Positions 46,592 through 55,516 of a stretch of DNA of 64,000 nt are shown piece by piece. The notes beneath the pieces were generated by a model. The model searched no databases and was not told the DNA's origin. It saw only the letters and a program-made list of their open reading frames with translations. Numbering within the stretch: the first letter of the stretch is position 1; each line of letters starts with the position of its first letter. The translations under genes were made by a program, and so were the position numbers. This DNA is from Flavobacterium dauae (GTDB lineage: Bacteria > Bacteroidota > Bacteroidia > Flavobacteriales > Flavobacteriaceae), in assembly GCF_004151275.2 (NCBI RefSeq), contig NZ_CP130821.1, forward strand, positions 1,240,001 to 1,304,000, given 5' to 3'.

Positions 46592-47545
46592 ATGGAGTAT
46601 TTAGATTTCGAATTACCTATTAAAGAGTTAAACGAACAATTAGATAAATGCCAGATTATTGGTGAAGAATCTGATGTGGATGTTACCGATACTTGTAAAA
46701 ATATCGAAAAGAAATTAGAAGAAACTAAAAAAGAAATATACGGTAACTTAAATGCGTGGCAACGTGTGCAATTATCACGCCATCCAAACCGTCCTTATAC
46801 ATTAGATTACATCAATGCCATTTGCGGCGACACGTTTTTAGAGCTTTTTGGCGACAGAGGCGTTAAAGACGATAAGGCAATGATTGGCGGATTGGGAAAA
46901 ATTGGAGATCAGTCGTTTATGTTCATTGGTCAGCAAAAAGGTACCAACACAAAAACACGTCAGTACCGTAATTTTGGTATGGCAAACCCAGAAGGTTACC
47001 GCAAAGCGTTACGTTTAATGCGTATGGCAGAAAAATTTAACGTGCCTGTTGTAACTTTTGTTGATACTCCGGGAGCTTATCCAGGTTTAGAAGCCGAAGA
47101 ACGCGGACAAGGTGAAGCAATCGCTCGTAATATCTTTGAAATGTTCCGTATTAAAGTGCCAATCATCGTTATCATTGTTGGTGAAGGTGCTTCGGGTGGA
47201 GCTTTAGGAATTGGTGTTGGCGATAAAGTTTTTATGTTAGAAAACACATGGTATTCTGTAATTTCGCCTGAATCTTGTTCATCGATCTTATTCCGTAGTT
47301 GGGAATATAAAGAAATTGCTGCTGATGCCTTAAAATTAACATCGGTTGATATGAAGAAAAATCATTTGATTGATGATGTAATTCCTGAACCATTAGGCGG
47401 TGCACATTATGATCGTGCAGCTACTTTTGAAACAGTTAAGAAAACCATAGTTAAAACATACAACGAATTATCTAAAAAGAACATCAATACCTTAATTGAT
47501 GAGCGTATGGATAAATACGCTAAAATGGGTGAGTTTTCAGAATAA
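46592..47545 (+). CDS. accA: Acetyl-CoA carboxylase carboxyltransferase, alpha subunit
   Basis: 317 residues, normal AccA length. It joins with AccD to move the carboxyl group from biotin to acetyl-CoA, the first step of fatty-acid synthesis. Motifs: [69 protein letters not shown], and [17 protein letters not shown]. Single gene with own promoter and terminator. Confidence 0.97.
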   Translation: MEYLDFELPIKELNEQLDKCQIIGEESDVDVTDTCKNIEKKLEETKKEIYGNLNAWQRVQLSRHPNRPYTLDYINAICGDTFLELFGDRGVKDDKAMIGGLGKIGDQSFMFIGQQKGTNTKTRQYRNFGMANPEGYRKALRLMRMAEKFNVPVVTFVDTPGAYPGLEAEERGQGEAIARNIFEMFRIKVPIIVIIVGEGASGGALGIGVGDKVFMLENTWYSVISPESCSSILFRSWEYKEIAADALKLTSVDMKKNHLIDDVIPEPLGGAHYDRAATFETVKKTIVKTYNELSKKNINTLIDERMDKYAKMGEFSE

Positions 47546-47564
47546 TTCAGAACTATAAAATAGT

Positions 47565-47593
47565 AAAAAGCTGGACATTTTGTTCAGCTTTTT
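47565..47593 (+). terminator. Terminator after accA
   Basis: AAAAAGCTGGAC pairs with GTTCAGCTTTTT (one G-T wobble), 20 bp after the stop codon, with further T after it. Confidence 0.82.
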
Positions 47594-47697
47594 GTTTTAT
47601 TTCAATTAATTTATCAACATCAAAAATATTTTCAATTTTACCAAATAGTTAATAAGTTTAGTTAGTAAAATAGTTTTAAAAAAACTAAATTCGCTTT

Positions 47698-49224
47698 ATG
47701 GAAACAGAAAAAGTATTAAATCCTAATTATAAAACCAGTCAGAATGTAATTTCCTTAGAAAAAGGAAAAATTCCACCGCAAGCAGTTGATTTAGAGGAAG
47801 CTGTGTTGGGGGCGATGATGATTGATAAAAAAGGAGTTGACGAAGCGATTGATATTTTAAAGCCCGATGCATTTTATAAAGATGCCCACAAACATATTTA
47901 TGATGCTATTGAAATGCTTTTTAAAGCCAGCCAGCCAATTGATATTTTAACGGTTTCTACCCAATTACGAAAAAACGGAAAATTAGAATTAGTAGGCGGC
48001 GATTTTTACTTAATTAATCTTACGCAAAAAATTGCGTCATCGGCACATATCGAGTTCCATTCACGTATTATTCTACAGAAATTTATTCAACGCAGCTTAA
48101 TTAAAATTTCAGCAGAAATTATAGAAGATGCCTACGATGAATCTTCGGATATTTTTGAACTATTAGATCAAGCCGAATCAAAATTATACGATGTTACACA
48201 AGGAAACATTAAGAAAAGTACCGAAACTGCTCAATCGTTAGTTGCACAAGCAAAAAAACGTATTGAGGAAATTGGTAAACGTGAAGGTTTATCGGGTTTA
48301 CCGACAGGCTTTCACAAATTAGACGGATTAACATCAGGTTGGCAACCGTCCGATTTAATCATTATTGCAGCACGTCCCGGTATGGGTAAAACGGCGTTTG
48401 TACTTTCTATGGCTCGAAACATTGCCATTGATGCCAACAAAGGAGTCGCTTTCTTTTCGTTAGAGATGTCGAGTGTGCAGTTAATTACCCGTTTAATTTC
48501 ATCGGAAACCGGCTTGTCTTCAGAAAAATTAAGAACCGGAAAATTAGAACAACACGAATGGGAGCAATTAAATGTTAAGGTAAAAGATTTAGAAAAAGCT
48601 CCTTTATTTATTGATGACACCCCTTCGCTGTCGATATTCGATTTACGTGCAAAAGCGCGTCGTTTAAAGTCGCAATACGATATTCAATTGATCATTATCG
48701 ATTATTTACAGTTAATGACAGCCGGCGGAAACGGTAAAGGAGGCGGAAACCGTGAACAGGAAATTTCTACCATTTCGCGTAACTTAAAAGGTTTGGCAAA
48801 AGAATTGGATATTCCGGTTATTGCACTTTCGCAGTTATCGCGTGCGGTTGAAACCCGTGGATCATCAAAACGCCCATTGCTTTCAGATTTACGTGAATCG
48901 GGAGCTATTGAGCAGGATGCCGATATTGTATCGTTTATTTATCGCCCTGAATATTATAAAATTGATGTTTGGGATGATGACGAACAAAGCCCAACCGAAG
49001 GTCAGGCTGAATTTATCGTGGCAAAACACCGTAATGGTGGTTTAGATAACATACGATTGAAATTCCTTGGTAAGTTTGGTAAGTTTGATAATTTAGATGA
49101 TGCTTTTATGCCTTTTGATGAATTTCCGTCAAGTATGAACGATCGAAATTTAACAAATGATCTACCGCCAAGCGATCAAATTTTTGGAAGCAGCTTTAGT
49201 GACGACAGCGATGTTCCTTTTTAA
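47698..49224 (+). CDS. dnaB: Replicative DNA helicase
   Basis: 508 residues, the hexameric 5'-3' helicase of the replication fork. N-terminal domain (about 20-130, PPQAVDLEEAVLGAMMIDKK), linker helix, RecA-like ATPase with Walker A ARPGMGKTAFVLSMARN, Walker B LIIIDYLQLMTAGG and H4 motif LSQLSRAVETR plus DLRESGAIEQDADIVSFIYR. The acidic C-terminal tail (NDLPPSDQIFGSSFSDDSDV) is usual for Bacteroidota DnaB. A TAAATTCG box (47686-47693), 7 of 8 to consensus, is almost at the ATG. Confidence 0.97.
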   Translation: METEKVLNPNYKTSQNVISLEKGKIPPQAVDLEEAVLGAMMIDKKGVDEAIDILKPDAFYKDAHKHIYDAIEMLFKASQPIDILTVSTQLRKNGKLELVGGDFYLINLTQKIASSAHIEFHSRIILQKFIQRSLIKISAEIIEDAYDESSDIFELLDQAESKLYDVTQGNIKKSTETAQSLVAQAKKRIEEIGKREGLSGLPTGFHKLDGLTSGWQPSDLIIIAARPGMGKTAFVLSMARNIAIDANKGVAFFSLEMSSVQLITRLISSETGLSSEKLRTGKLEQHEWEQLNVKVKDLEKAPLFIDDTPSLSIFDLRAKARRLKSQYDIQLIIIDYLQLMTAGGNGKGGGNREQEISTISRNLKGLAKELDIPVIALSQLSRAVETRGSSKRPLLSDLRESGAIEQDADIVSFIYRPEYYKIDVWDDDEQSPTEGQAEFIVAKHRNGGLDNIRLKFLGKFGKFDNLDDAFMPFDEFPSSMNDRNLTNDLPPSDQIFGSSFSDDSDVPF

Positions 49225-49230
49225 AATAGT

Positions 49231-49259
49231 AAGTCCGAAGAATTCCTTCGGACTTTTTT
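49231..49259 (+). terminator. Terminator after dnaB
   Basis: AAGTCCGAAG (49231-49240) and CTTCGGACTT (49246-49255), T run to 49259. It lies between dnaB and the convergent WYL gene and overlaps the last base of the latter's stop codon. A weaker second strand function is possible. Confidence 0.85.
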
Positions 49260-50283
49260 ATGAATCATTTTCTGTGTTGTAAACTCTATTATTCTTTGCA
49301 ACTCTGTATTGAATCAGCCTTTTTAGATTTCTAGGTCCCAACACTTCTACACTTTCACCAAAGCCTAAAATTTCACGTTCTAGTTCAAAATTAGGAATCA
49401 CATCAATACGTACAATCATTCCAGTTTCATCTTCCTGAAGAATTTGTTGCGAATGATGCAGTGGCTTGGTTTTTACATACGGTGTATTTTTAACATTAAA
49501 CTTTAAAATAACCTTTTGCGGACGGTCTTTTACACTTCGCGTTACACCAATACATTCACTAAAATAGGTTTCAAAATCGATCCCTTCGTAAGGTTTAAAA
49601 AGGTTCTCATCTAATTCGTAAAAAGCTTCTATTCGATCTAAAGCCAAAGTCACCAAAAGTTTTCCTTTATTATTTCTTGTGATTAAAAACCAACGGTTTC
49701 GGTATTCTTTCAATAAATACGGATGATAAATTTCTTTTATTGCCTGTTTAGATTTAAACGATTTATATTCAATCAACAACGGTTTTTTCTGTAAAATTGC
49801 TTGATACAATCTGCCTAAATAATCGATTCCTTTTAACTGTTTATTGTCTTCAAATTGAATGTAATTTGGCGTTTTCTTTGCCGATTTGTAAATGTTGTTC
49901 TCCAATTTAGCAATCAATTCGCTCATTTCATCAAAATACTGAAAACCGTTAAACTGTTTTAAAAGCGAAACAATTTCTTTCATTTTATCAACATCTTCTT
50001 CTTTAATCGGTGATTTTGTAATAGAATATTCTGGATCATCATAATTGTAAAATTTACGGTCGGTTACCACAATTGGTGCATTGTATCCTAACTTATCACT
50101 ACGCATAAACTGAATATCAGCCTGAATAGTGCGTTTGCTAACACCGGTTGTAATGCCTTCAAATTCATACAAAGCATCCGAAACTTTTTCAATTAAATCA
50201 TCCAATGTCCATTTTCTGTAACGATTTTGTAAACATTTATCAATGGTTTTGTATCTAATTAAAGCAGATTTGTTAGTTGCCAT
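49258..50283 (-). CDS. WYL-domain transcriptional regulator of the RtcB locus
   Basis: 341 residues from the ATG at 50283. N-terminal winged-helix part (KSALIRYKTIDKCLQNRYRK ... GVSKRTIQADIQFM), middle linker, then the WYL domain (about 170-270) with KPLLIEYKSFKSKQA and IYHPYLLKEYRNRWFLITRN, and a WCX-type C-terminal extension. WYL proteins bind nucleic acid or nucleotide ligands and often control stress or defence loci. It is divergent from the nucleotidyltransferase/rtcB operon and probably acts at the paired palindromes between them. No signal peptide. Confidence 0.87.
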   Translation of the reverse strand: MATNKSALIRYKTIDKCLQNRYRKWTLDDLIEKVSDALYEFEGITTGVSKRTIQADIQFMRSDKLGYNAPIVVTDRKFYNYDDPEYSITKSPIKEEDVDKMKEIVSLLKQFNGFQYFDEMSELIAKLENNIYKSAKKTPNYIQFEDNKQLKGIDYLGRLYQAILQKKPLLIEYKSFKSKQAIKEIYHPYLLKEYRNRWFLITRNNKGKLLVTLALDRIEAFYELDENLFKPYEGIDFETYFSECIGVTRSVKDRPQKVILKFNVKNTPYVKTKPLHHSQQILQEDETGMIVRIDVIPNFELEREILGFGESVEVLGPRNLKRLIQYRVAKNNRVYNTENDS

Positions 50284-50307
50284 AGTTATTTGGTGTTGAA
50301 AATCAAT

Positions 50308-50315
50308 CAAAAATA
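50308..50315 (-). promoter_or_regulatory. -7 box of the WYL regulator promoter
   Basis: TATTTTTG on the minus strand (CAAAAATA on plus), a full TANNTTTG, 24 nt before the ATG at 50283. Palindrome 1 (50324-50342) lies just upstream of it, in the -33 area, so a bound protein would block or modulate it. Confidence 0.55.
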
Positions 50316-50323
50316 CAATTTAA

Positions 50324-50342
50324 TACGCAATATATTTGCGTA
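50324..50342. promoter_or_regulatory. Palindromic operator-like site 1 of the rtcB locus
   Basis: TACGCAA-TATAT-TTGCGTA: perfect 7-bp arms, 5-bp spacer. It lies in the divergent region between the WYL gene and the operon. A second site with the same arms and spacer is 109 bp away. On plus, TATATTTG (50331-50338) falls inside it. Confidence 0.65.
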
Positions 50343-50432
50343 GTTTTAATCAAAATATTTCAAAATAAAATATATTTAATTTCAAATAATTGATATTTAG
50401 TTATTTATAAATTTATTTCAATTTTTTTTAGT

Positions 50433-50451
50433 TACGCATTTAAATTGCGTA
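50433..50451. promoter_or_regulatory. Palindromic operator-like site 2 of the rtcB locus
   Basis: TACGCAT-TTAAA-TTGCGTA: 6 of 7 paired arm positions, 5-bp spacer, same consensus as site 1. It lies about 60 bp before the first gene of the operon, with a CATCTTTG box (50462-50469) 10 bp downstream that could be the operon promoter. Confidence 0.65.
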
Positions 50452-50511
50452 GTAATGCGGTCATCTTTGTAATGTTAAACAAAGCTATTAAACATTCTAA
50501 AACAAGTAATC

Positions 50512-51291
50512 ATGAAACAAGTAATAGTTGAAAAACTTAATGAAATAGAAAAAGAGAAAGGAATAAAGATACTTTTTGCTATAGAATCGGGTAGTAGAGG
50601 TTGGGGATTTTCATCAACAGATAGTGATTTTGATGTTCGATTTATTTATGTGAAACCCAAAAAACATTATTTGCATATTACCGAGCAGCCAGATTTTTTT
50701 GATTTTCCAATTAACAATGAACTTGATATCAATGGTTGGGATTTAAAGAAGTTTCTTAAACTATTGTATGCTTCAAATGCAACGCCGTTTGAATGGATGC
50801 AATCGCCAATTATTTATCAGAAAGTAGAAAATTCCTTTAATTTAATCAAAGAATTGCTTCCAAATTTTTTTTGTCAGCAAACTTTAGTACACCACTATTT
50901 AGGTTTGGTTCATAAAAAAAAGGAAGTGCTTAACGAGGAAAATATTCGGTTGAAAGATTTCTTTTACATATACAGATCGCTGTTAGCCGCAAGATTTGCG
51001 ATTGAAAATAACCAGTTTCCACCTATGGAATTTTCAAAACTAATGAATTTGATAGATGATAAATCACTGATAGAAGAAACAAATCGATTGCTGGCTGTAA
51101 AGGAAAATGCAAGTGAAAAATATATTGATAAGATCAATTTAGAATTGATTGATTACTTGAAAGTTACTTATAAAGAACTTTCAGATTCTAAAAAAATAAA
51201 ACGCAAAGGAACATTTGATATAGAACATTTAAATGAAACCTTTTATAAAATAATAACAGATGCTGACGATAGATTTTTTAAAGAAAAATAA
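50512..51291 (+). CDS. DNA polymerase beta-superfamily nucleotidyltransferase (first of two)
   Basis: 259 residues. The minimal nucleotidyltransferase motif is GSRGWGFSSTDSDFDVRF: G27-S28, then the D39-x-D41 metal-binding pair, followed by a helical body. This matches the COG3541-type predicted nucleotidyltransferases that are often found beside rtcB. It probably adds a nucleotide to an RNA end or another acceptor. First gene of the operon; its end overlaps the second gene by 32 nt. Substrate unknown; the fold assignment is by motif. Confidence 0.82.
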   Translation: MKQVIVEKLNEIEKEKGIKILFAIESGSRGWGFSSTDSDFDVRFIYVKPKKHYLHITEQPDFFDFPINNELDINGWDLKKFLKLLYASNATPFEWMQSPIIYQKVENSFNLIKELLPNFFCQQTLVHHYLGLVHKKKEVLNEENIRLKDFFYIYRSLLAARFAIENNQFPPMEFSKLMNLIDDKSLIEETNRLLAVKENASEKYIDKINLELIDYLKVTYKELSDSKKIKRKGTFDIEHLNETFYKIITDADDRFFKEK

Positions 51292-52318
51292 CCTGATCCT
51301 GTTCGAATGTATTTCAGGAAGTAAGGCTTATGGTTTAAATACAGAAAAATCGGATACTGATATTCGAGGTGTTTTCTACATGCCCAAAAATGATTTTTAC
51401 GGACTTAATTATATCCCACAAGTAAGTAATGAAACCAATGATATTGTTTACTACGAATTAGGGAGATTTATTGAGCTTCTTTCTAAAAATAATCCAAATA
51501 TTTTAGAAATGTTAGCAACACCAGAACATTGTATCTTGTATGAAAACGAGTTGATGAATGATATAAAAGTTAGCGATTTTATGTCACTCTTAACTAAAGA
51601 TACTTTCGTGGGTTACGCTTTGTCACAGGTAAAAAAGGCAAAGGGTTTAAACAAGAAAATGTTTCACCCCATAGATAAGGAACGAAAATCAGTTTTAGAT
51701 TTTTGTTATGTTGTAGAAAACGGTAAAACGTTTGAATTACAAGATTGGTTAGTTGCTAACAACTTAAAACAACAAAATTGTGGTTTAAGTAAGATCAATC
51801 ATTTAAAAGATACTTATAACCTTTTCTACGATTCAAAAGATGATCTATACAATGGAATATGTAGTGGAGAAAATTCAAATGAAGTAACATTAAGCAGCAT
51901 TCCAAAAAATACAACATCATCAATAGTATTATATTTTAATAAAGATGCATATTCTACGTACTGTAAAAAATATAGTGAATATTGGGAATGGGTTTCAAAG
52001 CGAAATATTGATCGATTTCAATCTAACAAAATGCACGGAAAAGGTTATGATGCTAAAAATATGATGCATACGATCCGTTTGTTACAAGTGGCATTAAAAA
52101 TTTTTAAGGAAAATAAATTACTAATAGAAGTTGAGAACAGAGATGAATTATTAGAAATTAAATCTGGAAAATACAGTTATGAAGAAGTTGTGAAAATGGC
52201 TGAAGATTTAATAGTTGATATAGAACATTATTATAAAAAATCGACATTAATGACAGCTCCCGATTTAAATAAAATTGAAAATTTATTGGTTAAACTTCGT
52301 TTAAAATTATACAATTAA
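51260..52318 (+). CDS. DNA polymerase beta-superfamily nucleotidyltransferase (second of two)
   Basis: 352 residues. Motif ISGSKAYGLNTEKSDTDIRG gives G20-S21 and D32-x-D34. The two proteins share the motif but little else that I can see (about 100 residues longer than the first, with a helical C-terminal part KYSEYWEWVSKRNIDRFQSN and GYDAKNMMHTIRLLQVAL). Overlap with the first gene and a 2-bp gap to rtcB imply one tightly coupled operon. Predicted to act on RNA ends with RtcB; not proven. Confidence 0.8.
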   Translation: MLTIDFLKKNNLILFECISGSKAYGLNTEKSDTDIRGVFYMPKNDFYGLNYIPQVSNETNDIVYYELGRFIELLSKNNPNILEMLATPEHCILYENELMNDIKVSDFMSLLTKDTFVGYALSQVKKAKGLNKKMFHPIDKERKSVLDFCYVVENGKTFELQDWLVANNLKQQNCGLSKINHLKDTYNLFYDSKDDLYNGICSGENSNEVTLSSIPKNTTSSIVLYFNKDAYSTYCKKYSEYWEWVSKRNIDRFQSNKMHGKGYDAKNMMHTIRLLQVALKIFKENKLLIEVENRDELLEIKSGKYSYEEVVKMAEDLIVDIEHYYKKSTLMTAPDLNKIENLLVKLRLKLYN

Positions 52319-52320
52319 TC

Positions 52321-53742
52321 ATGAAAAAAATAACAGGAAAAGACTTATTGCGTATAGGTTTTGAAGAAAATATCATTTTAGGAAAAACATTAGATTTTTG
52401 CGAAAACTACAAAGGATCTTTAAATAAAGGCGAGGTGTTGAATAGTTTAAAGAACGTTTTTGAAAAGCCTTCAGAAACATTTGAAACATCAGCTTTTTAT
52501 CCTTTAGCACAACAAATTGTCGCTTTGCAAAAAGAAATGGATAGCGATACCATTCCGTTAGAGACAAATCCTAAACCTTACGCTGTTTTTGGGAACGATT
52601 ACATAGAAGAAGGTGCCAGAAAACAAATGGAAACCGCTATGAAACTGCCTGTATCTGTCGCAGGTGCTTTAATGCCCGATGCACATCAAGGTTACGGCTT
52701 ACCGATTGGCGGAGTCTTGGCAACCAAAAACGCCATTATTCCGTATGGTGTGGGTGTTGATATTGGTTGCAGAATGGCACTTTCGATTTATGATATGGAA
52801 GAATCGTTTTTCGAAGAAAATCAATCGAAGTTTAAGCGCGAATTAATTGCACAATCAAATTTTGGTGCAGGAAATGGATTTCGAGGTCAGTACAGATTTG
52901 ATCACGGAGTTTTAGAAAATCAATTGTTTAATGAAAATCCGCTTTTACAGAATTTAAAAGATAAAGCTTGGGCTCAATTAGGAAGTTCGGGTGGTGGAAA
53001 CCATTTTGTGGAGTTTGGTATTATTGAATTTGCAGAACGCGATGAACAACTAAACATCGAAAAAGGTAAATATGTAGCTTTATTGACGCATTCAGGTTCT
53101 CGCGGTTTTGGCGCTACAATTGCCGGACATTACACCCAGTTGGCTAAAAAGGTTTGTAAACTTCCGCAAGAAGCAAAAAACTTAGCTTATTTCGATTTAA
53201 ATTCGACTGAAGGTCAGGAATATTGGTTGGCGATGAATTTAGCAGGCGATTACGCATCGGCTTGTCATGAAGTGATCCATCAAAAAATGCAGAAAGCGTT
53301 AGGTGTTGAAGTCTTAGCCAAGGTTGAAAATCATCATAATTTTGCTTGGAAAGAACAGTGGAATGGGGAAGAAGTTATTGTTCACCGAAAAGGTGCAACA
53401 CCTGCAAGCAAAGATGTTATGGGAATTATTCCGGGTTCTATGACAGCACCGGGGTTTTTAGTCCGTGGAAAAGGCGAGCCCGAAGCTATCCAGTCGGCAT
53501 CGCATGGTGCCGGACGACAAATGAGTAGAACACAGGCAAAAAAAGAAATTTCGAAAACCGATTTTAAAGCTATTTTAAAAGATCATAATGTAACCTTGAT
53601 TGGTGCCGGTTTAGATGAAGCACCTATGGCTTATAAAGACATTCATCAGGTTATGGAAGCTCAAAAGAGTCTAATTGATGTTGTTGCTACATTTACACCA
53701 AAAATGGTTCGTATGGCAGATGATGGAAGTAGCGAGGATTAA
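52321..53742 (+). CDS. rtcB: RNA ligase RtcB (GTP-dependent 3'-phosphate ligase)
   Basis: 473 residues, near the usual length. RtcB joins RNA 2',3'-cyclic phosphate or 3'-phosphate ends to 5'-OH ends with GTP and Mn2+. Metal-site residues can be seen: Asp120/Cys150 (MPDAHQGYGLPIGG, GVGVDIGCRM), His228 (GSSGGGNHFVEF), His257 (LLTHSGSRGFG) and His338-339 (VENHHNF). The guanylylated His is H395 of ASHGAGRQMSR, preceded by GSMTAPGFLVRGKG. All are intact. Regulation by the WYL protein is inferred from the divergent arrangement. A terminator follows. In E. coli the cognate regulator is the sigma-54 activator RtcR; here WYL replaces it. Confidence 0.95.
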   Translation: MKKITGKDLLRIGFEENIILGKTLDFCENYKGSLNKGEVLNSLKNVFEKPSETFETSAFYPLAQQIVALQKEMDSDTIPLETNPKPYAVFGNDYIEEGARKQMETAMKLPVSVAGALMPDAHQGYGLPIGGVLATKNAIIPYGVGVDIGCRMALSIYDMEESFFEENQSKFKRELIAQSNFGAGNGFRGQYRFDHGVLENQLFNENPLLQNLKDKAWAQLGSSGGGNHFVEFGIIEFAERDEQLNIEKGKYVALLTHSGSRGFGATIAGHYTQLAKKVCKLPQEAKNLAYFDLNSTEGQEYWLAMNLAGDYASACHEVIHQKMQKALGVEVLAKVENHHNFAWKEQWNGEEVIVHRKGATPASKDVMGIIPGSMTAPGFLVRGKGEPEAIQSASHGAGRQMSRTQAKKEISKTDFKAILKDHNVTLIGAGLDEAPMAYKDIHQVMEAQKSLIDVVATFTPKMVRMADDGSSED

Positions 53743-53744
53743 TT

Positions 53745-53773
53745 AAACAGTCGGATAATTTCCGACTGTTTTT
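53745..53773 (+). terminator. Terminator after rtcB
   Basis: AAACAGTCGGA (53745-53755), loop TAATT, TCCGACTGTTT (53761-53771) with T to 53773. It ends 25 bp before the left end of the IS4-family element. Confidence 0.85.
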
Positions 53774-53798
53774 AATTTGTCATTTGCTATCGCGAGCG

Positions 53799-55228
53799 CA
53801 ATGTTATTAAGTTAATCCTAAATCAAATAGTATCTTTTTGATTTTAGGTTTTATTATAGACCTATATTTACCTGATTTTCTTTCAAATAACCGATTTGAC
53901 CTAATTGGGATGAGATGTGATTTGAATAATTCTTTTAATTCATCTAATATAGATTCTTGACACAAATCTTGATTTAAAAAAAGTTCAACAATTCGATTTT
54001 TAAAAAACCATATGATAAATTACTGTTGACTTTATAAGCGTATTTTTTAGTACTTTTTTCATTGATTTCATCTTTTAATTCATTTGCAATCAAAGTTTGC
54101 ACATTGCTTACAAATAAAGCTGCATAAAAATCTTGTTGTATGGTTTGATTCGAATATCCCGAAAAATGCTCAATTTTCAACTTATTCTTTAATTCATCGT
54201 AAAACGTTTCGATTTTCCATCGTTCGGCGTACATTTTTTTAAACAGACTTGAAGGATATTCTTGTGAATCTAATAACGAAGTGATTAGAATTTCAACCTT
54301 ATTATTGGGTAATTCTACACGAACCAATCGTACTTTAATTGGAGTGTTTTTTGAATAGGGTTTATCAGATAGTTTGGTGTTTTTACCTGGAAAAAAACTT
54401 ACTGTTTGTAATGCTTTTTTGCTTTCGACAAAATCAATTGCCCTTTGACTAAAAGTAGTTTTTACTCGCATTAAAAAGTTGATATTCTTTTCAATATGTT
54501 GGTGTGTAAAATTATAAGAAGGATACCCTCTGTCATAAATAAGTAGATCATTTGAATTGCAATGAAGTAGATGTTCAAGAGCTAGCTCTTTTTCTCCAAT
54601 TTCGGGAGCAGCGAAAACTCCATCTAATACATATTATTTGTTTAAAACATCAAATAAGACCGAACAGCGAGCTTGTACGATATACGATTCGGTTTGATTT
54701 TTAGTAACTCCGTATATCGATTTTAATTCTGCTGTTATTGGCAGGGTAATTCGAGTGCTATCAACAGCTAACAACCGAAAACCTTTCCAAAGTTGTATAG
54801 CATCATCATTATCAATGTAGAACTCTGCCAAAAGCAATGCTGATAAGTGTTTGAAAACCTCAGGTCTAATTTTTCTTCTAGCTTGAACAAAGGCACTTTT
54901 AGTGAATTTAGGAAAAGCTTGCTGCTTAAAAAATGAAATGAAATTTTCAATTTCAAGAGATAAACTTTTTCTTAGAAGGTTTAACATAAATAGTAAAATG
55001 ATTGGAAAATGCTGCTTTCGGTTTCTAATGAAATACTTCTCAGACATTCAATTGCGATTTAAACTCTTCTGAAAAAATTTCATTTTTAATTTTTTTGAAG
55101 ATAAAAGTAGTCGTTTTTTTTCAAAATCCAAGTGATTTATTTGATAATAAAAATACGAAAAACATTACTTGAAAGCAATCAAAACATCACTTGTTTCAGT
55201 CTAAAACACTCTTAACTTAATGACATTG
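53799..55228 (-). mobile_element. IS4-family insertion sequence remnant (about 1.43 kb)
   Basis: Near-perfect 17-bp inverted ends: CAATGTTATTAAGTTAA (53799-53815) and, reversed, CAATGTCATTAAGTTAA (53812-style motif at 55212-55228), one mismatch. It contains a broken IS4-type transposase. I see no direct repeat at the borders: left flank ends CGCGAGCG, right flank starts GAAGGGGG. It also contains 180 bp upstream of the transposase without other genes. Confidence 0.85.
53807..55047 (-). pseudogene. IS4-family transposase, inactivated by a nonsense codon and a frameshift
   Basis: The N-terminal part (55047 to 54637, MSEKYFIRNRK ... SVLFDVLNK) ends at a TAA (54634-54636). The same frame then continues for about 54 codons (VLDGVFAAPEIGEKELALEH ... 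LLIYDRGYPS) into MRVKTTFSQRA and reaches LLNFF before a stop at 53974. A one-base loss in a T run there shifts the frame; in the next frame the protein goes on as LNQDLCQESILDELKELFKS to a stop at 53807. The DDE pieces are RLLAVDSTRI, IYDRGYPSY and YAERWKIETFYDELKNKLK. The total of 1241 nt fits a 1242-nt ancestor minus one base. Confidence 0.88.
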
Positions 55229-55516
55229 GAAGGGGGGATTTTAAATCAGCAACAAAACGGAATTTTTAATGTAGTTGCTCCAAATCCGGTAAGGCAGAAT
55301 GAGTTTTTAAAGTTGTTGGCAACACAATTAAACAAGCCTTTGTGGTTGCCAAATATACCGTCGGTTTTTATAAAAATTGGTTTAGGTGAACGCTCAGCGT
55401 TGGTATTATCAAGCCAGTATGTACAGCCTCAAAAATTGTTGGAACAAAATTATCTGTTTTCTTTTTTAACTTTAGAAGATGCGTTGCGTGATATTTATAA
55501 ACAGCTTAACCCTTAA
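55229..55516 (+). pseudogene. C-terminal remnant of a TIGR01777-type NAD-dependent epimerase
   Basis: About 95 residues: GGILNQQQNGIFNVVAPNPV, RQNEFLKLLATQLNKPLWLP, GERSALVLSSQYVQPQKLLE and FSFLTLEDALRDIYKQLNP match the C-terminal DUF1731 part of TIGR01777 epimerases. The N-terminal NAD-binding half is missing: the IS4 element ends immediately before and no part of it is found on the far side, where the rtcB terminator lies. The only ATG in frame (55220) is inside the IS terminal repeat. It overlaps the end of rsmG by 11 nt. Confidence 0.85.

Noticed and set aside
53774..53798. TATCGCGAGCG next to the IS4 end as an origin or attachment site
   Set aside because: A short palindrome TCGCGA with no repeats or partner site. 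It is only the flank of a deletion junction.
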